A stretch of DNA of 64,000 nt from Rhizobacter sp. OV335 (GCF_900142965.1 NZ_FRCQ01000008.1:62001-126000), one strand, 5' to 3'. Numbered from the stretch's first letter, positions 27,496 through 36,211 are shown. Numbers and translations are program-made. Notes: generated by a model not told the origin, from the letters alone.

Positions 27496-28434
27496 TCAGT
27501 CAAGCCGGCTCAGCCAGTTGCGACGGAAAGACTCACTGCCAAAACCAATCTCCATCGAGATGCGGACCGGCCGGGTCAGCGCCGCAACCTCCTTCAGCAA
27601 CTGCAGGTCCTGCGCACCGCGGTTCACATCGCCAATCGGCGGCACGTCGCCCGCGATGATGGCGATACCCGATGCGAGGCTCTGCAGGCGGATCTCCGGC
27701 GACAACTGCGAGCGAATCTGCTCATCGCCTCCCAATTCCTTGATCAGCGGGTGGCCCAGCAATGTGATCCAGGAGACGTTCACGACGCGGCGGCGCGCGG
27801 CTTCGTTGAAGCTGTCGTAGCTGATGTCGACACCGATGAAGCGTTGCGCCTTTTGCGCGATCCACTCATGCGCCTCATCGCGCCACGTCATGAACAAGTG
27901 CTTGAACGCATAGCCGGCGTACCCTGACTCGAACGGCTCGACATCTGCAGCCGTCGCGATGAACTGTTCGAATCGACCACGTTGATCGGCGTTCAACATG
28001 GCAAGCGGGAACTCGAACACGCACGAACAAGCCTCGCGCGGCCAGACTTCGAAGTTCGACAGATCAGTTCCGAAGAAATGAAAGCCGTATTCGCCCACGT
28101 TCCCCGGTTCACCTGAACTCAGGTCGATGGATACGAAATCGACATCTTCGGCGGCCAGTTTTCGCAAGCGACTCGCCAGACCCGCTTTCGTGAAATCTCG
28201 CCACACACCAGTCGTGCTGAGAATCGATCGAATGCTGTCCTCCGGAATAGCTGCGAGATACAGCGCCACCAGCTTCGAGACAGAAGGGGCAAGGTCGCGC
28301 GTCGACTTTCCGAAATACAGCACCAGTGTCACGCCGGTGCGTGCGACACAGTACTCGCCGTTGCGAGCCTTCAAGTGAAACTGAAGGGCATCCAACGCTG
28401 AATGATCCGACGTTGCAACAGTCATGCTGGGCAT
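27496..28434 (-). CDS. DUF3396 (type VI immunity family) protein, copy B
   Basis: Second DUF3396 protein, 312 aa, lying directly after the nuclease gene. It is the likelier cognate immunity protein because its second ATG (28425) overlaps the effector stop as ATGA; the first ATG (28434) was kept here. It shares most of its C-terminal 150 residues with copy A, while the N-terminal third differs more. That suggests duplication followed by divergence at the part that recognises the toxin. No signal peptide, consistent with neutralising a DNA-cleaving toxin in the cytoplasm. Confidence 0.85.
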   Translation of the reverse strand: MPSMTVATSDHSALDALQFHLKARNGEYCVARTGVTLVLYFGKSTRDLAPSVSKLVALYLAAIPEDSIRSILSTTGVWRDFTKAGLASRLRKLAAEDVDFVSIDLSSGEPGNVGEYGFHFFGTDLSNFEVWPREACSCVFEFPLAMLNADQRGRFEQFIATAADVEPFESGYAGYAFKHLFMTWRDEAHEWIAQKAQRFIGVDISYDSFNEAARRRVVNVSWITLLGHPLIKELGGDEQIRSQLSPEIRLQSLASGIAIIAGDVPPIGDVNRGAQDLQLLKEVAALTRPVRISMEIGFGSESFRRNWLSRLD

Positions 28435-29333
28435 CTCTCATTCGTGACAAGTTTCGGTTCAACGGTGATCGGCGGCCGCTGCAGAGATCCCAGAGTGCGA
28501 GTCCTTGAGAGCTGTCCTCGGCTCCAGAACTGTGGCGCCACTCCCTTCGACGGCGGGCCACCCCGACGAGTAGGCACCGGCGTTGGACACTGGAACTTGA
28601 ACTCCACAAACCGAGCTGGCAGCCCGTCGTCATCATGGATCGTCGCATCCGGATAGATATTCCCGCGGATGCGCCGGAAGAACTGATGGATCGGCTCGCC
28701 GATCAGCCGCATGCGCGTGTTCGGCCGCGCCGCAGGCTGGCCCGTCTTCCGGTTGTACGCCGTCTCCCCGACCATCTTCACCGGCGACCGGTCCTGGCTG
28801 ATCTTGCTGTTCATGCACTCGTGCTTCTTCGCGCCGAGCAACGGGCAAGTGTCGTCCGGCTCGGGCTGCACCTGCTGGTCGCATTCGCACAGCATGTCCT
28901 GCAGCGTCTGCACCGCGATCGCCATCTGCAGCTCGCCCGCCATGTCGGCGGTGTTCCCATGGTTCTGCAGCTTCTTGTCAGTGAGCCGGCAGGCGTTCCG
29001 GCCTTCCATCTTCACGTCGAAGGAGTAGAGGATCCAGGTCGACTCCTTCATGAAGGTCGACGATTTCACGCCGCCCAGCGTGCCGGCGTTGTCGCCGTTC
29101 GATGCCGAGAACTCCGAGCCCTTGATCGCGATCATCATGCCGCCGTCGGCCTTCACGGTCGTCGTGCCGTTGGCCAGCGTCGACGACTGCGAGATGTTCG
29201 GATACGGGATCGGCACCGGCCCACCCGGCGAGGGGGTCTTGCACACGTCCGGCACCGTCGCCGTCGACACGCCGCTGCTGCCCTTGTGCACCAGCGTGTG
29301 CGAGGTGCCGTTGACCTTGATCGTGACCGCCAT
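28422..29333 (-). CDS. PAAR-like (DUF4150) T6SS effector with C-terminal PD-(D/E)XK nuclease motif
   Basis: Predicted T6SS spike-tip effector of 303 aa. Residues 1 to about 130 match the DUF4150 PAAR-like domain (VPDVCKTPSPGGPVPIPYPN, SSTLANGTTTVKADG, GSEFSASNGDNAGTLGGV). A Cys-rich middle (149-173) follows. The C-terminal region has YPDATIHDDDGLPARFVEFK, where D229, E244 and K246 fit a PD-(D/E)XK or VRR-Nuc active site, and then FWSRGQ. DNA cleavage in a competitor is inferred. The ATG at 29333 is one base after the stop of the thiolase-like gene. GC content falls in the toxin-encoding 3' third. Comparable cargo includes Tse7 and TseV-type effectors. Confidence 0.85.
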   Translation of the reverse strand: MAVTIKVNGTSHTLVHKGSSGVSTATVPDVCKTPSPGGPVPIPYPNISQSSTLANGTTTVKADGGMMIAIKGSEFSASNGDNAGTLGGVKSSTFMKESTWILYSFDVKMEGRNACRLTDKKLQNHGNTADMAGELQMAIAVQTLQDMLCECDQQVQPEPDDTCPLLGAKKHECMNSKISQDRSPVKMVGETAYNRKTGQPAARPNTRMRLIGEPIHQFFRRIRGNIYPDATIHDDDGLPARFVEFKFQCPTPVPTRRGGPPSKGVAPQFWSRGQLSRTRTLGSLQRPPITVEPKLVTNERCPA

Positions 29334-29334
29334 G

Positions 29335-30402
29335 TCAGCCCTCCCCCGTGGCCACCAGCGCGGCCGCCCGTTCGCCACCCTCGCTGCTCGCACACAGCAG
29401 TGAAAGCGGTCCCTTTGCGTAACCCTTGCGGCCGGCCACCGTGGCCAGCACCGCATGCAGCACGCCGCCAGCCGCGCCTACGTCGCCCCAGCAGTCCGCC
29501 GGCGCCACGAAGTCGGACGCCGACACGAAGGTCTGCGCCGAACGCGTGCAAGTGAAGCCGTACTCGTCGGCGCGGTACGGCTCGCCGTTCATGTCGCAAT
29601 AGATGTCGCTCACGCGGGCGCCTGCCGGCAGCGCCGCCAGCGTGTCCTGCACGGCCTGCGTCAACCCTTGGCCGATGCACACCGTGCGTGTCTTGATCCG
29701 GTTCTCCTCGACCGCCTGGCCTGTGCCCAGCACGACCGACAGGATCGGCAGCCCCAGCGCCTGCGCCTTGTGCCACCCCGTCAGCAGCAGCGCCCCCGCC
29801 GCCTCACCGGGCACGAAGCCCCAGGCGTTGTTCTGCACGCCTGCGCCATGCAGCTGTTCACAGGACTCCAGCCACTCCAGCGTCAGCGGGTGCAGGTAGC
29901 TGTCGACGCCGGCGAGCACGCAGGCATCCAACTCTCCTCGCGCCAGCTTGGAGACGGCAGCCCGCAACCCCAGCAGGCCCGCGGCATGCCCTGCCTCGAA
30001 GCATGCGGCGGCTTGAAACATGTCTTCGCAGTGACCGCAGATGCTTTCCAGCAGGCGCTGTGCCAGCCCTGCTTCCAGGCCTGGCCGTGCCGCCGGCAGG
30101 GCCAGGGCCAGCGCGCAACGCGCCAACTCGGTGGGCAGGCGCCGCTGCATCGGCATCGCAACGGCTTCGAGCACCTCGTCGACGGCAGGAAGCAGCAGTG
30201 CCTGGAGTCGCTGCTCGAAGGGCTGCTGCAGGTCGATCCAGTCGGCACAGGCCACCGTCATCGGCTCGCCCGCCGTGTCGATCATCGCGGGGTGCGCCTG
30301 GGAGACCGAGATGCCGGCGCGCACCGCGGCCGCACTCGATGCGGCACAGCGGCCGACCGGCGTGCTCGCCCCCAGCGCGACGATGGCCACCGGCTCGCTC
30401 AT
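29335..30402 (-). CDS. Thiolase-fold (ketoacyl-synthase-like) T6SS-associated protein, probably non-catalytic
   Basis: Protein of 355 aa with a ketoacyl-synthase-like fold pattern: AIVALGASTPVGRC start, a Cys in AAACFEAGHAAGLLGL (C134), and VPGEAAGALLL. The segments expected to hold the catalytic histidines read CDMNGEPY instead of HGTGT, and WGDVGAAGG instead of N-x-GH-x3-AAG, so condensation chemistry is unlikely. Similar proteins sit between DUF2169 and DUF4150 genes in T6SS loci such as that of P. aeruginosa Tse7, and may help load or stabilise the effector. The ATG at 30402 overlaps the DUF2169 stop. Function in this role is inferred. Confidence 0.78.
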   Translation of the reverse strand: MSEPVAIVALGASTPVGRCAASSAAAVRAGISVSQAHPAMIDTAGEPMTVACADWIDLQQPFEQRLQALLLPAVDEVLEAVAMPMQRRLPTELARCALALALPAARPGLEAGLAQRLLESICGHCEDMFQAAACFEAGHAAGLLGLRAAVSKLARGELDACVLAGVDSYLHPLTLEWLESCEQLHGAGVQNNAWGFVPGEAAGALLLTGWHKAQALGLPILSVVLGTGQAVEENRIKTRTVCIGQGLTQAVQDTLAALPAGARVSDIYCDMNGEPYRADEYGFTCTRSAQTFVSASDFVAPADCWGDVGAAGGVLHAVLATVAGRKGYAKGPLSLLCASSEGGERAAALVATGEG

Positions 30403-31424
30403 GCAGCCCCCGCCCCCGCGTCGCGACCGGTCTTCAGCGTGATGACGGTGCGCAGCAACTGATGCACCTTGAAATGACAGGGCAGCGCGCTGTGCCACAC
30501 CATCTGCAGTCGGGGACCATCGGGCTCGATGATCACCGTGTGCAGGCGGCGGTTGCGATGGATCTCCCGCGTGCCGTCGGTGAAATGGGTTTCGAAGCCG
30601 AGGTAGACCTTCGGCAGCCTGAAGTCCAGGCTGCCGCCCTGCGTCAGGCCACGCAGCACCGCCGGCTCGCCGCCCCGCAGGAAGCCCGGCACCTGCTGGT
30701 CGGCCGGCGCGCTCTGGAAGTAGCGATCGTCGAGGTCTTCGGCCCACAAGGGCTGGCGCGTCTTCATCCAGCGTTCGCCGTAGGTGCCTGCAAAGCCCAC
30801 GCGCGGGTGCCAGTGGCACGCGATCGGGCCGAAGCCGGCGGGCTCCGGCCGGTCGCGCCAGCCACGGATTGGCGCCTCCGGCCGTTCGATGTTCGGCAGG
30901 CGCAGGCCCTTCGCATGGCGGCCCGACACGGCGAATCCGGTGCCCACCGGATTGCGCCACTCCCAATCGCGCTCAGGGTGTGCCGAGGCCGCATCCACGC
31001 CGCCGTAGGCCCGCTCGTAGACCAGCGGCATCGATGCGAACGGCTCGGGCGCCGACGCGCCCAGCGTGCCCCAGCGCCGATCGCCGAACACCCTCAGCAC
31101 CTTCCGGATCGGGCCGACGCTGAAGCCCACGTCCAGTTGCGTCACCGGGGACCCACCCGGTGCGTGGGCATGGCCCAGCACCAGCACATCGGTGGCCTGC
31201 TTGGTCAGGACGAGGTCGGCATCTTGACGCAGGCTGCTGCGGCCGGCTTCGCCGAGGTGCTCCGGCAGCCGCAGCACGGGTGCCTGTTCGTCGGCGACAC
31301 GGGGAGCACCATCGACGATGTCGAACGTGGCCTTGACCGCGACGATCCAGACCTCGGAGCCATCGCGGTCGCGCAGCCAGACGCGCTCGGCCGCGAACGG
31401 CGTTCGATTGGCAAGTTGCCACAT
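30399..31424 (-). CDS. DUF2169 T6SS effector adaptor
   Basis: DUF2169 protein of 341 aa. Members act as adaptors or chaperones that mount PAAR-like effectors on the T6SS spike. Recognisable parts are the N-terminal NRTPFAAERVWLRDRDGSEVW, VLRVFGDRRW, YERAYGGVD, NPVGTGF and the C-terminal HTVIIEPDGPRLQMVWHSAL. No signal peptide. It is the first gene of the five- or six-gene leftward module, and each next gene overlaps or nearly abuts it. Presence of the adaptor with its cargo but without a VgrG or sheath genes suggests that the machine is encoded elsewhere in the genome. Confidence 0.88.
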   Translation of the reverse strand: MWQLANRTPFAAERVWLRDRDGSEVWIVAVKATFDIVDGAPRVADEQAPVLRLPEHLGEAGRSSLRQDADLVLTKQATDVLVLGHAHAPGGSPVTQLDVGFSVGPIRKVLRVFGDRRWGTLGASAPEPFASMPLVYERAYGGVDAASAHPERDWEWRNPVGTGFAVSGRHAKGLRLPNIERPEAPIRGWRDRPEPAGFGPIACHWHPRVGFAGTYGERWMKTRQPLWAEDLDDRYFQSAPADQQVPGFLRGGEPAVLRGLTQGGSLDFRLPKVYLGFETHFTDGTREIHRNRRLHTVIIEPDGPRLQMVWHSALPCHFKVHQLLRTVITLKTGRDAGAGAA

Positions 31425-31621
31425 GGGCGCCCGATCAGTGAGGGGCGTCCGTGGCGTCCTGGGTCAAGCCGTACCACCTCAATCGGCCTGACCTCCAGCG
31501 GCATGGGAACGTGGAGGTGGAGAGCATCTGGCTGTGTGTCGCGGAGAAGAACGTCGCGGTGAGCGGCACCGCGGTCGTCGCACTGTAGAGACCGACCCAC
31601 CAAACGCAACCGGTACGAATG

Positions 31622-33064
31622 TCAGGTTCGCGCCGACGAACTCCCGTTTGGTGGCGCCATCCGCCACGCCGCGATCACCGCCAGCGCGCTGATCACGCCG
31701 AGCAACCCGAAGGTCTCGTGGAACGCCTTCAGCGGCGCATCCGCATGCACGCCCAGCCGCCACTGCAGCACGATCCCGACGATGCTGATGCCCACCGCCC
31801 CGCCCAGCTGGCGCAGGAAGTTGATCGTGCTCGACCCGTGCGAGATCAGCTCGGTCGGCAGCCCGCGCATCGCGCCGAGGTTCAGCGATGGCAGCACCAG
31901 CCCGAGCCCGATGCGACCGACCACCGCCCACAGCGTGATCAGCCACAGCGCCGTCGCGAACCCGACCGTCAGCATCAGCCAGAACGAGGCCGCCAGCAGC
32001 AGCACGCCGGCCGCGACGACGCGGCTCACCGGCAGCTTGTCGGCCAGCCGGCCGGCCAGCGGGATGGTGATCGCGAGCACGATGCCCGCCGGCAGCAGCA
32101 CCGCACCGGCCTGCGACGGCGGCAGCTTCAGCGCGAGCTGCATGAACACCGGCACCAGGTAGGTCGAGCCGAACAGCGCCATGCCGTAGATGAACGCGAC
32201 CCAGCCGCCCATCGAGAACGAGCGGAAGCTGAACAGCCCGAGCCGCATGATCGGGTTGTCGCTGCGGCGCTGGCGCGCGACGAACACGACGCCGGCACCG
32301 ATCGCGACCGCCAGCAGCACGATCGCCGACAGCTTGGCCGCGTCGTGCAGGTGCACCAGCCCGTTCAGCAGCGCCAGCACCGCCACCGTCAGCAGCGCCA
32401 GGCCGCCGACGTCGAGCTTGCGGCCATGCTGGTTGACGTGGGCGCCGCCCGGCGAGCTGTGCGGCAGGTAGCGCGCCGCCATCGCGAGCGCGGCCAGGCA
32501 GAACGGCACCACCACGAAGAAGATCGAGCGCCAGCCGAAGGCCTCGACCAGCACGCCGCCGATGCTCGGCCCGATGGCCGGCGCGAGCACGACGCCGAAG
32601 CCGAAGATGCCCATCGCCTTGCCTTGCTCGTGGCGCTGGAACGCATGCAGCACGATGATCGCGGGGATCGGTTGCAGCACGCCGGCCGACAGGCCTTCGA
32701 GCACCCGCATCGCGAGCACCCCTTCGAAGCTCGTCCCGAGCCCGCCGCCGATGCCGCCCAGCATCAGCAGCAGCACCGCGCCGAAGTAGCTGCTGCGGTA
32801 GCCGAAGCGGTCGAGCACCCACGGCGTCACCAGCATCGAGACCGTCATCGCGGCCATGAAGCCGGCCGACAGCCACTGCGCACGCTCCTGGCCGAGGCCG
32901 AAGCGCTGGCTGATGTCGGGCACCGCGACGTTGATGATGGTCGAGGCCATGATCGACGCCATCGTGCCGATCATCACCGTCAGCAGCACCATCCAGCGGT
33001 AGCGCTCGCCGAACCTCTCGCGCAACTGGACGAGGGAGGCCGGCGACTCGGGGGGCGTGCTCAT
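31622..33064 (-). CDS. MFS transporter, DHA2 drug-exporter family
   Basis: Membrane transporter of 480 aa with about 14 hydrophobic segments, in the EmrB/QacA (DHA2) family of proton-driven exporters. Diagnostic parts are ASIMASTIINVAVPDISQRFGLG in helix 1, the motif A-like WVLDRFGYRSS, and motif C-like GFGVVLAPAIGPSIGGVLVE in helix 5. Substrate not predictable. It stands alone: no membrane-fusion (EmrA) or TetR gene is adjacent. Confidence 0.9.
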   Translation of the reverse strand: MSTPPESPASLVQLRERFGERYRWMVLLTVMIGTMASIMASTIINVAVPDISQRFGLGQERAQWLSAGFMAAMTVSMLVTPWVLDRFGYRSSYFGAVLLLMLGGIGGGLGTSFEGVLAMRVLEGLSAGVLQPIPAIIVLHAFQRHEQGKAMGIFGFGVVLAPAIGPSIGGVLVEAFGWRSIFFVVVPFCLAALAMAARYLPHSSPGGAHVNQHGRKLDVGGLALLTVAVLALLNGLVHLHDAAKLSAIVLLAVAIGAGVVFVARQRRSDNPIMRLGLFSFRSFSMGGWVAFIYGMALFGSTYLVPVFMQLALKLPPSQAGAVLLPAGIVLAITIPLAGRLADKLPVSRVVAAGVLLLAASFWLMLTVGFATALWLITLWAVVGRIGLGLVLPSLNLGAMRGLPTELISHGSSTINFLRQLGGAVGISIVGIVLQWRLGVHADAPLKAFHETFGLLGVISALAVIAAWRMAPPNGSSSART

Positions 33065-33106
33065 GCCCCCCAGTTTCGCACCGGTCGCGAGATCACCAGA
33101 TCCGCA

Positions 33107-35161
33107 TCACCAGATCGAAACGCGCTTCTCCGGCGGCAGGTACATCTTGTCGCCCGCCTTCACGCCGAAGGTCGAGTAGTAGCCCGGGTGGTTGCGCACC
33201 GTGCCGTTGGCGCGGATCTCTTCCGGCGAATGCGGGTCGGACTTCAGCTGCTGGATCATGGCTTGGTCGCGCGCCTTGCCGCGCCACACCTGGGCGAAGC
33301 CGAGGAAGAAGCGCTCGTCGCCGCTCAGCCCGTCGATCGCGAGCGGCGGCTGGCCGTTCAGCGACAGGTGGTAGGCCTTGTACGCGATCTCCAGCCCCGA
33401 GTTGTCGGCGATGTTCTCGCCCAGCGTCAGCTCGCCGTTGACCTTGTAGCCCGGCACCGGCTCGAACGCGCCGTACTGCTCGACCAGGATGCTGGTCTTG
33501 GCCTCGAAGCGCTTGCGGTCTTCGGCGGTCCACCATTCGCGCAGGTTGCCCAGCCCGTCGAAGCGGCTGCCTTCGTCGTCGAAGCCGTGGCTGATCTCGT
33601 GGCCGATCACCGCGCCGATGCCGCCGTAGTTGGCCGCGTCGTCGGCGCTCGCGTCGAAGAACGGCGGCTGCAGGATCGAAGCCGGGAACACGATCTCGTT
33701 CATCGCCGGGTTGTAGTAGGCATTGACGGTCTGCGGCGTCATGAACCATTCGTCGCGGTCGACCGGCTTGCCGAGCTTGGCCACCTCGCGCGCGTCGGCG
33801 AGCAGGCGCGCCCGCATCACGTTGCCGACCAGGTCGTCACGGCGGATCTGCAGACGGCTGTAGTCCTTCCACTTCTTCGGGTAGCCGATCTTCGGCGCGA
33901 AGGTCGCGAGCTTGGCCTGTGCCTGCTTCTTGGTGTCGGGGCCCATCCAGTCGAGCGTGTCGATGCTCTGCTTGTAGGCGGCCAGCAGGTTGCCGACCAG
34001 CTTCTCCATCTTGTCCTTCGACTCGGGCGGGAAGTACTTGGCCACGTAGACCTTGCCGAGGCTTTCGCCGATGGAGCGCTCGACGATGCCGACGCCGCGC
34101 TTCCAGCGCGGGCGGTTCTCGGTCGTGCCCATCAACACGGTGCCGTTGAATGCGAAGGCGGTGTCGACGAATTCCTTGCTCATGTACGGCGCGAACGAGA
34201 TCAGCAGCCGCGTCTTCGCATAGGCCTTCCAGGTCGACAGCGGCTGCGACTGCAGCAGCGCGCTCATGCCCTTGAAGTAGCTCGGCTGGCGCACGATCAC
34301 GTCGGGCGTCTTGCCGGCGATGCCGGAATCGGCCAGCCAGGCCTTCCAGTCGACGGCCGGCGCGAGCTTCGGCAGGTCTTTCTGCCGCACTGGGTTGTAG
34401 CTCTTGACGGCGTCACGGTTCTCGACGCGCGTCCATTGCACGCGGGCCATCTCGGTCTCGAGCGCGAGCACCGCGCGGGCGCTGGCTTCGGTGTGCGATT
34501 CGCCGGCCAGGCTCAGCAGCTTCGAGACCAGCTCGACGTACTTGGCGCGCGCTTCCTTGAAGCGGGCGTCGTCTTCCTTCAGGTAGTAGTCGCGGTCGGG
34601 CAGGCCCAGGCCGCCCTGGCTCAGGTAGGTGACATAGCGGGTGGAATCCTTCGCGTCCTGGTCGATCTCGCCGTTCACCGCGGACGGGATGCCGAGCCGG
34701 CCGTGGCGCGCCATCAGCACGCTGAACTGCTTGCGGGTGCGCACCGCATCGATCGCGGCCAGTTCGCCGGCCAGCGGCTTGGCGCCCAGCTTCTCGAGCG
34801 CGGCTTCGTCCATGAAGCTGGCGTACAGGTCGCCGATCTTCTTCGCGTCGTCGTCGCCGCCGTTTTTCGCGGCGTCCTCGATCAGGCCGCGCAGCTTCTC
34901 GAGCGTGCCTTCCTGGATCTTCTCGAAGGCGCCGACGTAGGCCTTGTCGGCCGGCATCGGTGCGTCGCGCAGCCAGGTGCCGTTCATGTGGCGGAACAGG
35001 TCGTCCTGCGGGCGCACGGCGTTGTCCATGCCGCTGCGGTCGATGCCGGAGCGGGGCGCTTCGGTCTGCGCGAGGACGGGGCCGGCGAACAGCGTGGCGG
35101 CGACGGCGGCAAGGGCCGCAAACAAGGCAGCCCGTCGGGGGCGATGAGGCAGAAGATGCAA
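33107..35161 (-). CDS. M13-family zinc metallopeptidase (neprilysin/PepO-like)
   Basis: Secreted or periplasmic endopeptidase of 684 aa that should cleave oligopeptides. The signal peptide ends around VLAQ. Zinc ligands are visible: H521 and H525 in GHEISHGFD, with catalytic E522, and E582 in GENIADNSG. NAYYNPAMNEIVFPA, the substrate-binding motif before the active site, is present, and the protein starts with DRSGMDNAVRPQDDLFRHMNG as usual for the family. Length is typical. It is a single gene with a 42-base gap to the MFS gene downstream. Confidence 0.95.
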   Translation of the reverse strand: MHLLPHRPRRAALFAALAAVAATLFAGPVLAQTEAPRSGIDRSGMDNAVRPQDDLFRHMNGTWLRDAPMPADKAYVGAFEKIQEGTLEKLRGLIEDAAKNGGDDDAKKIGDLYASFMDEAALEKLGAKPLAGELAAIDAVRTRKQFSVLMARHGRLGIPSAVNGEIDQDAKDSTRYVTYLSQGGLGLPDRDYYLKEDDARFKEARAKYVELVSKLLSLAGESHTEASARAVLALETEMARVQWTRVENRDAVKSYNPVRQKDLPKLAPAVDWKAWLADSGIAGKTPDVIVRQPSYFKGMSALLQSQPLSTWKAYAKTRLLISFAPYMSKEFVDTAFAFNGTVLMGTTENRPRWKRGVGIVERSIGESLGKVYVAKYFPPESKDKMEKLVGNLLAAYKQSIDTLDWMGPDTKKQAQAKLATFAPKIGYPKKWKDYSRLQIRRDDLVGNVMRARLLADAREVAKLGKPVDRDEWFMTPQTVNAYYNPAMNEIVFPASILQPPFFDASADDAANYGGIGAVIGHEISHGFDDEGSRFDGLGNLREWWTAEDRKRFEAKTSILVEQYGAFEPVPGYKVNGELTLGENIADNSGLEIAYKAYHLSLNGQPPLAIDGLSGDERFFLGFAQVWRGKARDQAMIQQLKSDPHSPEEIRANGTVRNHPGYYSTFGVKAGDKMYLPPEKRVSIW

Positions 35162-35254
35162 GTGAAGCTCCTGGGCGGCCGGATGGACCGCGGTGGTCGA
35201 GGGGGCGCCCGATCGGCGCAGCCGTACTCTACAGGCGCCCCACCTTTCGCGGGT

Positions 35255-36211
35255 TCACGGTGCGACGGAGCGCAGGATCGCGTGGGCGCGCTGCAGTTCC
35301 GGGCCACTGAAACGCCGGGCCAGCTCATCCTGCTGCGCCTGCTCGCGCTGCGGCGCCGACAGCTCCGGGCGCTGCGCGATCGCCTGCAGCGCGGTGCGCG
35401 CGTCGGCGATCTGCTGCTCCCAGCGCGCCCAGGCGGCATCCTCGGCGCGCAGCCGCTCGGCGCCTTCCGCGCCGAACTGCGCGGTGCGGGCGGCCTGCAG
35501 CTCGGGCGTCTGGCGGGCCGTGTCCGGGGTCAGCAGCGACGGCGACGCGGCCGCGGCCTCGGTGGACGGTGCGCTGCGGCGGGCCGCCAGTGCCGCGAAG
35601 TCGCGCTCCTCGTCGGCATAGAAGGCCTGCGCCCACGGTGCACCGAGCAGGTCGCGGCGCACCTTCGAGCGTTCGGCCATCACGCCGGCCCAGCTGCTCG
35701 GATCCTCAGGTTTCCACGCGGTCTCGAAGCGGCGTTGCTGCAGCGAGAGGTAGCGGTCCCAGACGTCGAGCACCTGGCGCGCGGCGTCGATGCCGCGTTC
35801 CAGCGTCAGCTGCTGTTCGATCCAGTGGCGCAGCTCGGTCGGCTCGACCTCGCCGGTGCCGGTCAGCAGGTAGTCGAAGCGGCGGCGCAGCGACAGGCCG
35901 GGCTGCAGCCGGTCGCCGACCCAGCTGCCCCAGTCGCCATCGAGGTCGGTGCCACGCAGCGAGCCGTCGACCCACAGGCGGGCGACGCGCGCGGCGGCGG
36001 CCTCCGCCTCCCGGCCGGATGCTTCGTTGTAGGCCGCGGCGTCGGTGGGCACGCCGGCGGCGAACGGGTTGTCTCGCCATTCGGTGAAGCGCGGCTCGGC
36101 CGGCCGCGCCGCATGCGTCGACGACGGCGTGAGCCGCCAGGCGACCACGCCGATCACCAGGCAGACGCCTGCGACCGACAGTGCGAACAGCGAGGCCGGT
36201 CGATCACTCAC
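35255..36211 (-). CDS. Lipase-specific foldase (lipase chaperone)
   Basis: Membrane-anchored periplasmic steric chaperone of 318 aa that folds the lipase encoded just upstream. One N-terminal helix (SLFALSVAGVCLVIGVVAW) is followed by a Pro/Ala linker and a helical domain. The foldase signature RRRFDYLLTGTGE (RxxFDY) and FTEWRDNPFA are present. The GTG at 36211 overlaps the lipase stop as GTGA, so the pair is translationally coupled at a near 1:1 ratio. The open frame further upstream is a shadow of the lipase gene. Confidence 0.93.
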   Translation of the reverse strand: MSDRPASLFALSVAGVCLVIGVVAWRLTPSSTHAARPAEPRFTEWRDNPFAAGVPTDAAAYNEASGREAEAAAARVARLWVDGSLRGTDLDGDWGSWVGDRLQPGLSLRRRFDYLLTGTGEVEPTELRHWIEQQLTLERGIDAARQVLDVWDRYLSLQQRRFETAWKPEDPSSWAGVMAERSKVRRDLLGAPWAQAFYADEERDFAALAARRSAPSTEAAAASPSLLTPDTARQTPELQAARTAQFGAEGAERLRAEDAAWARWEQQIADARTALQAIAQRPELSAPQREQAQQDELARRFSGPELQRAHAILRSVAP

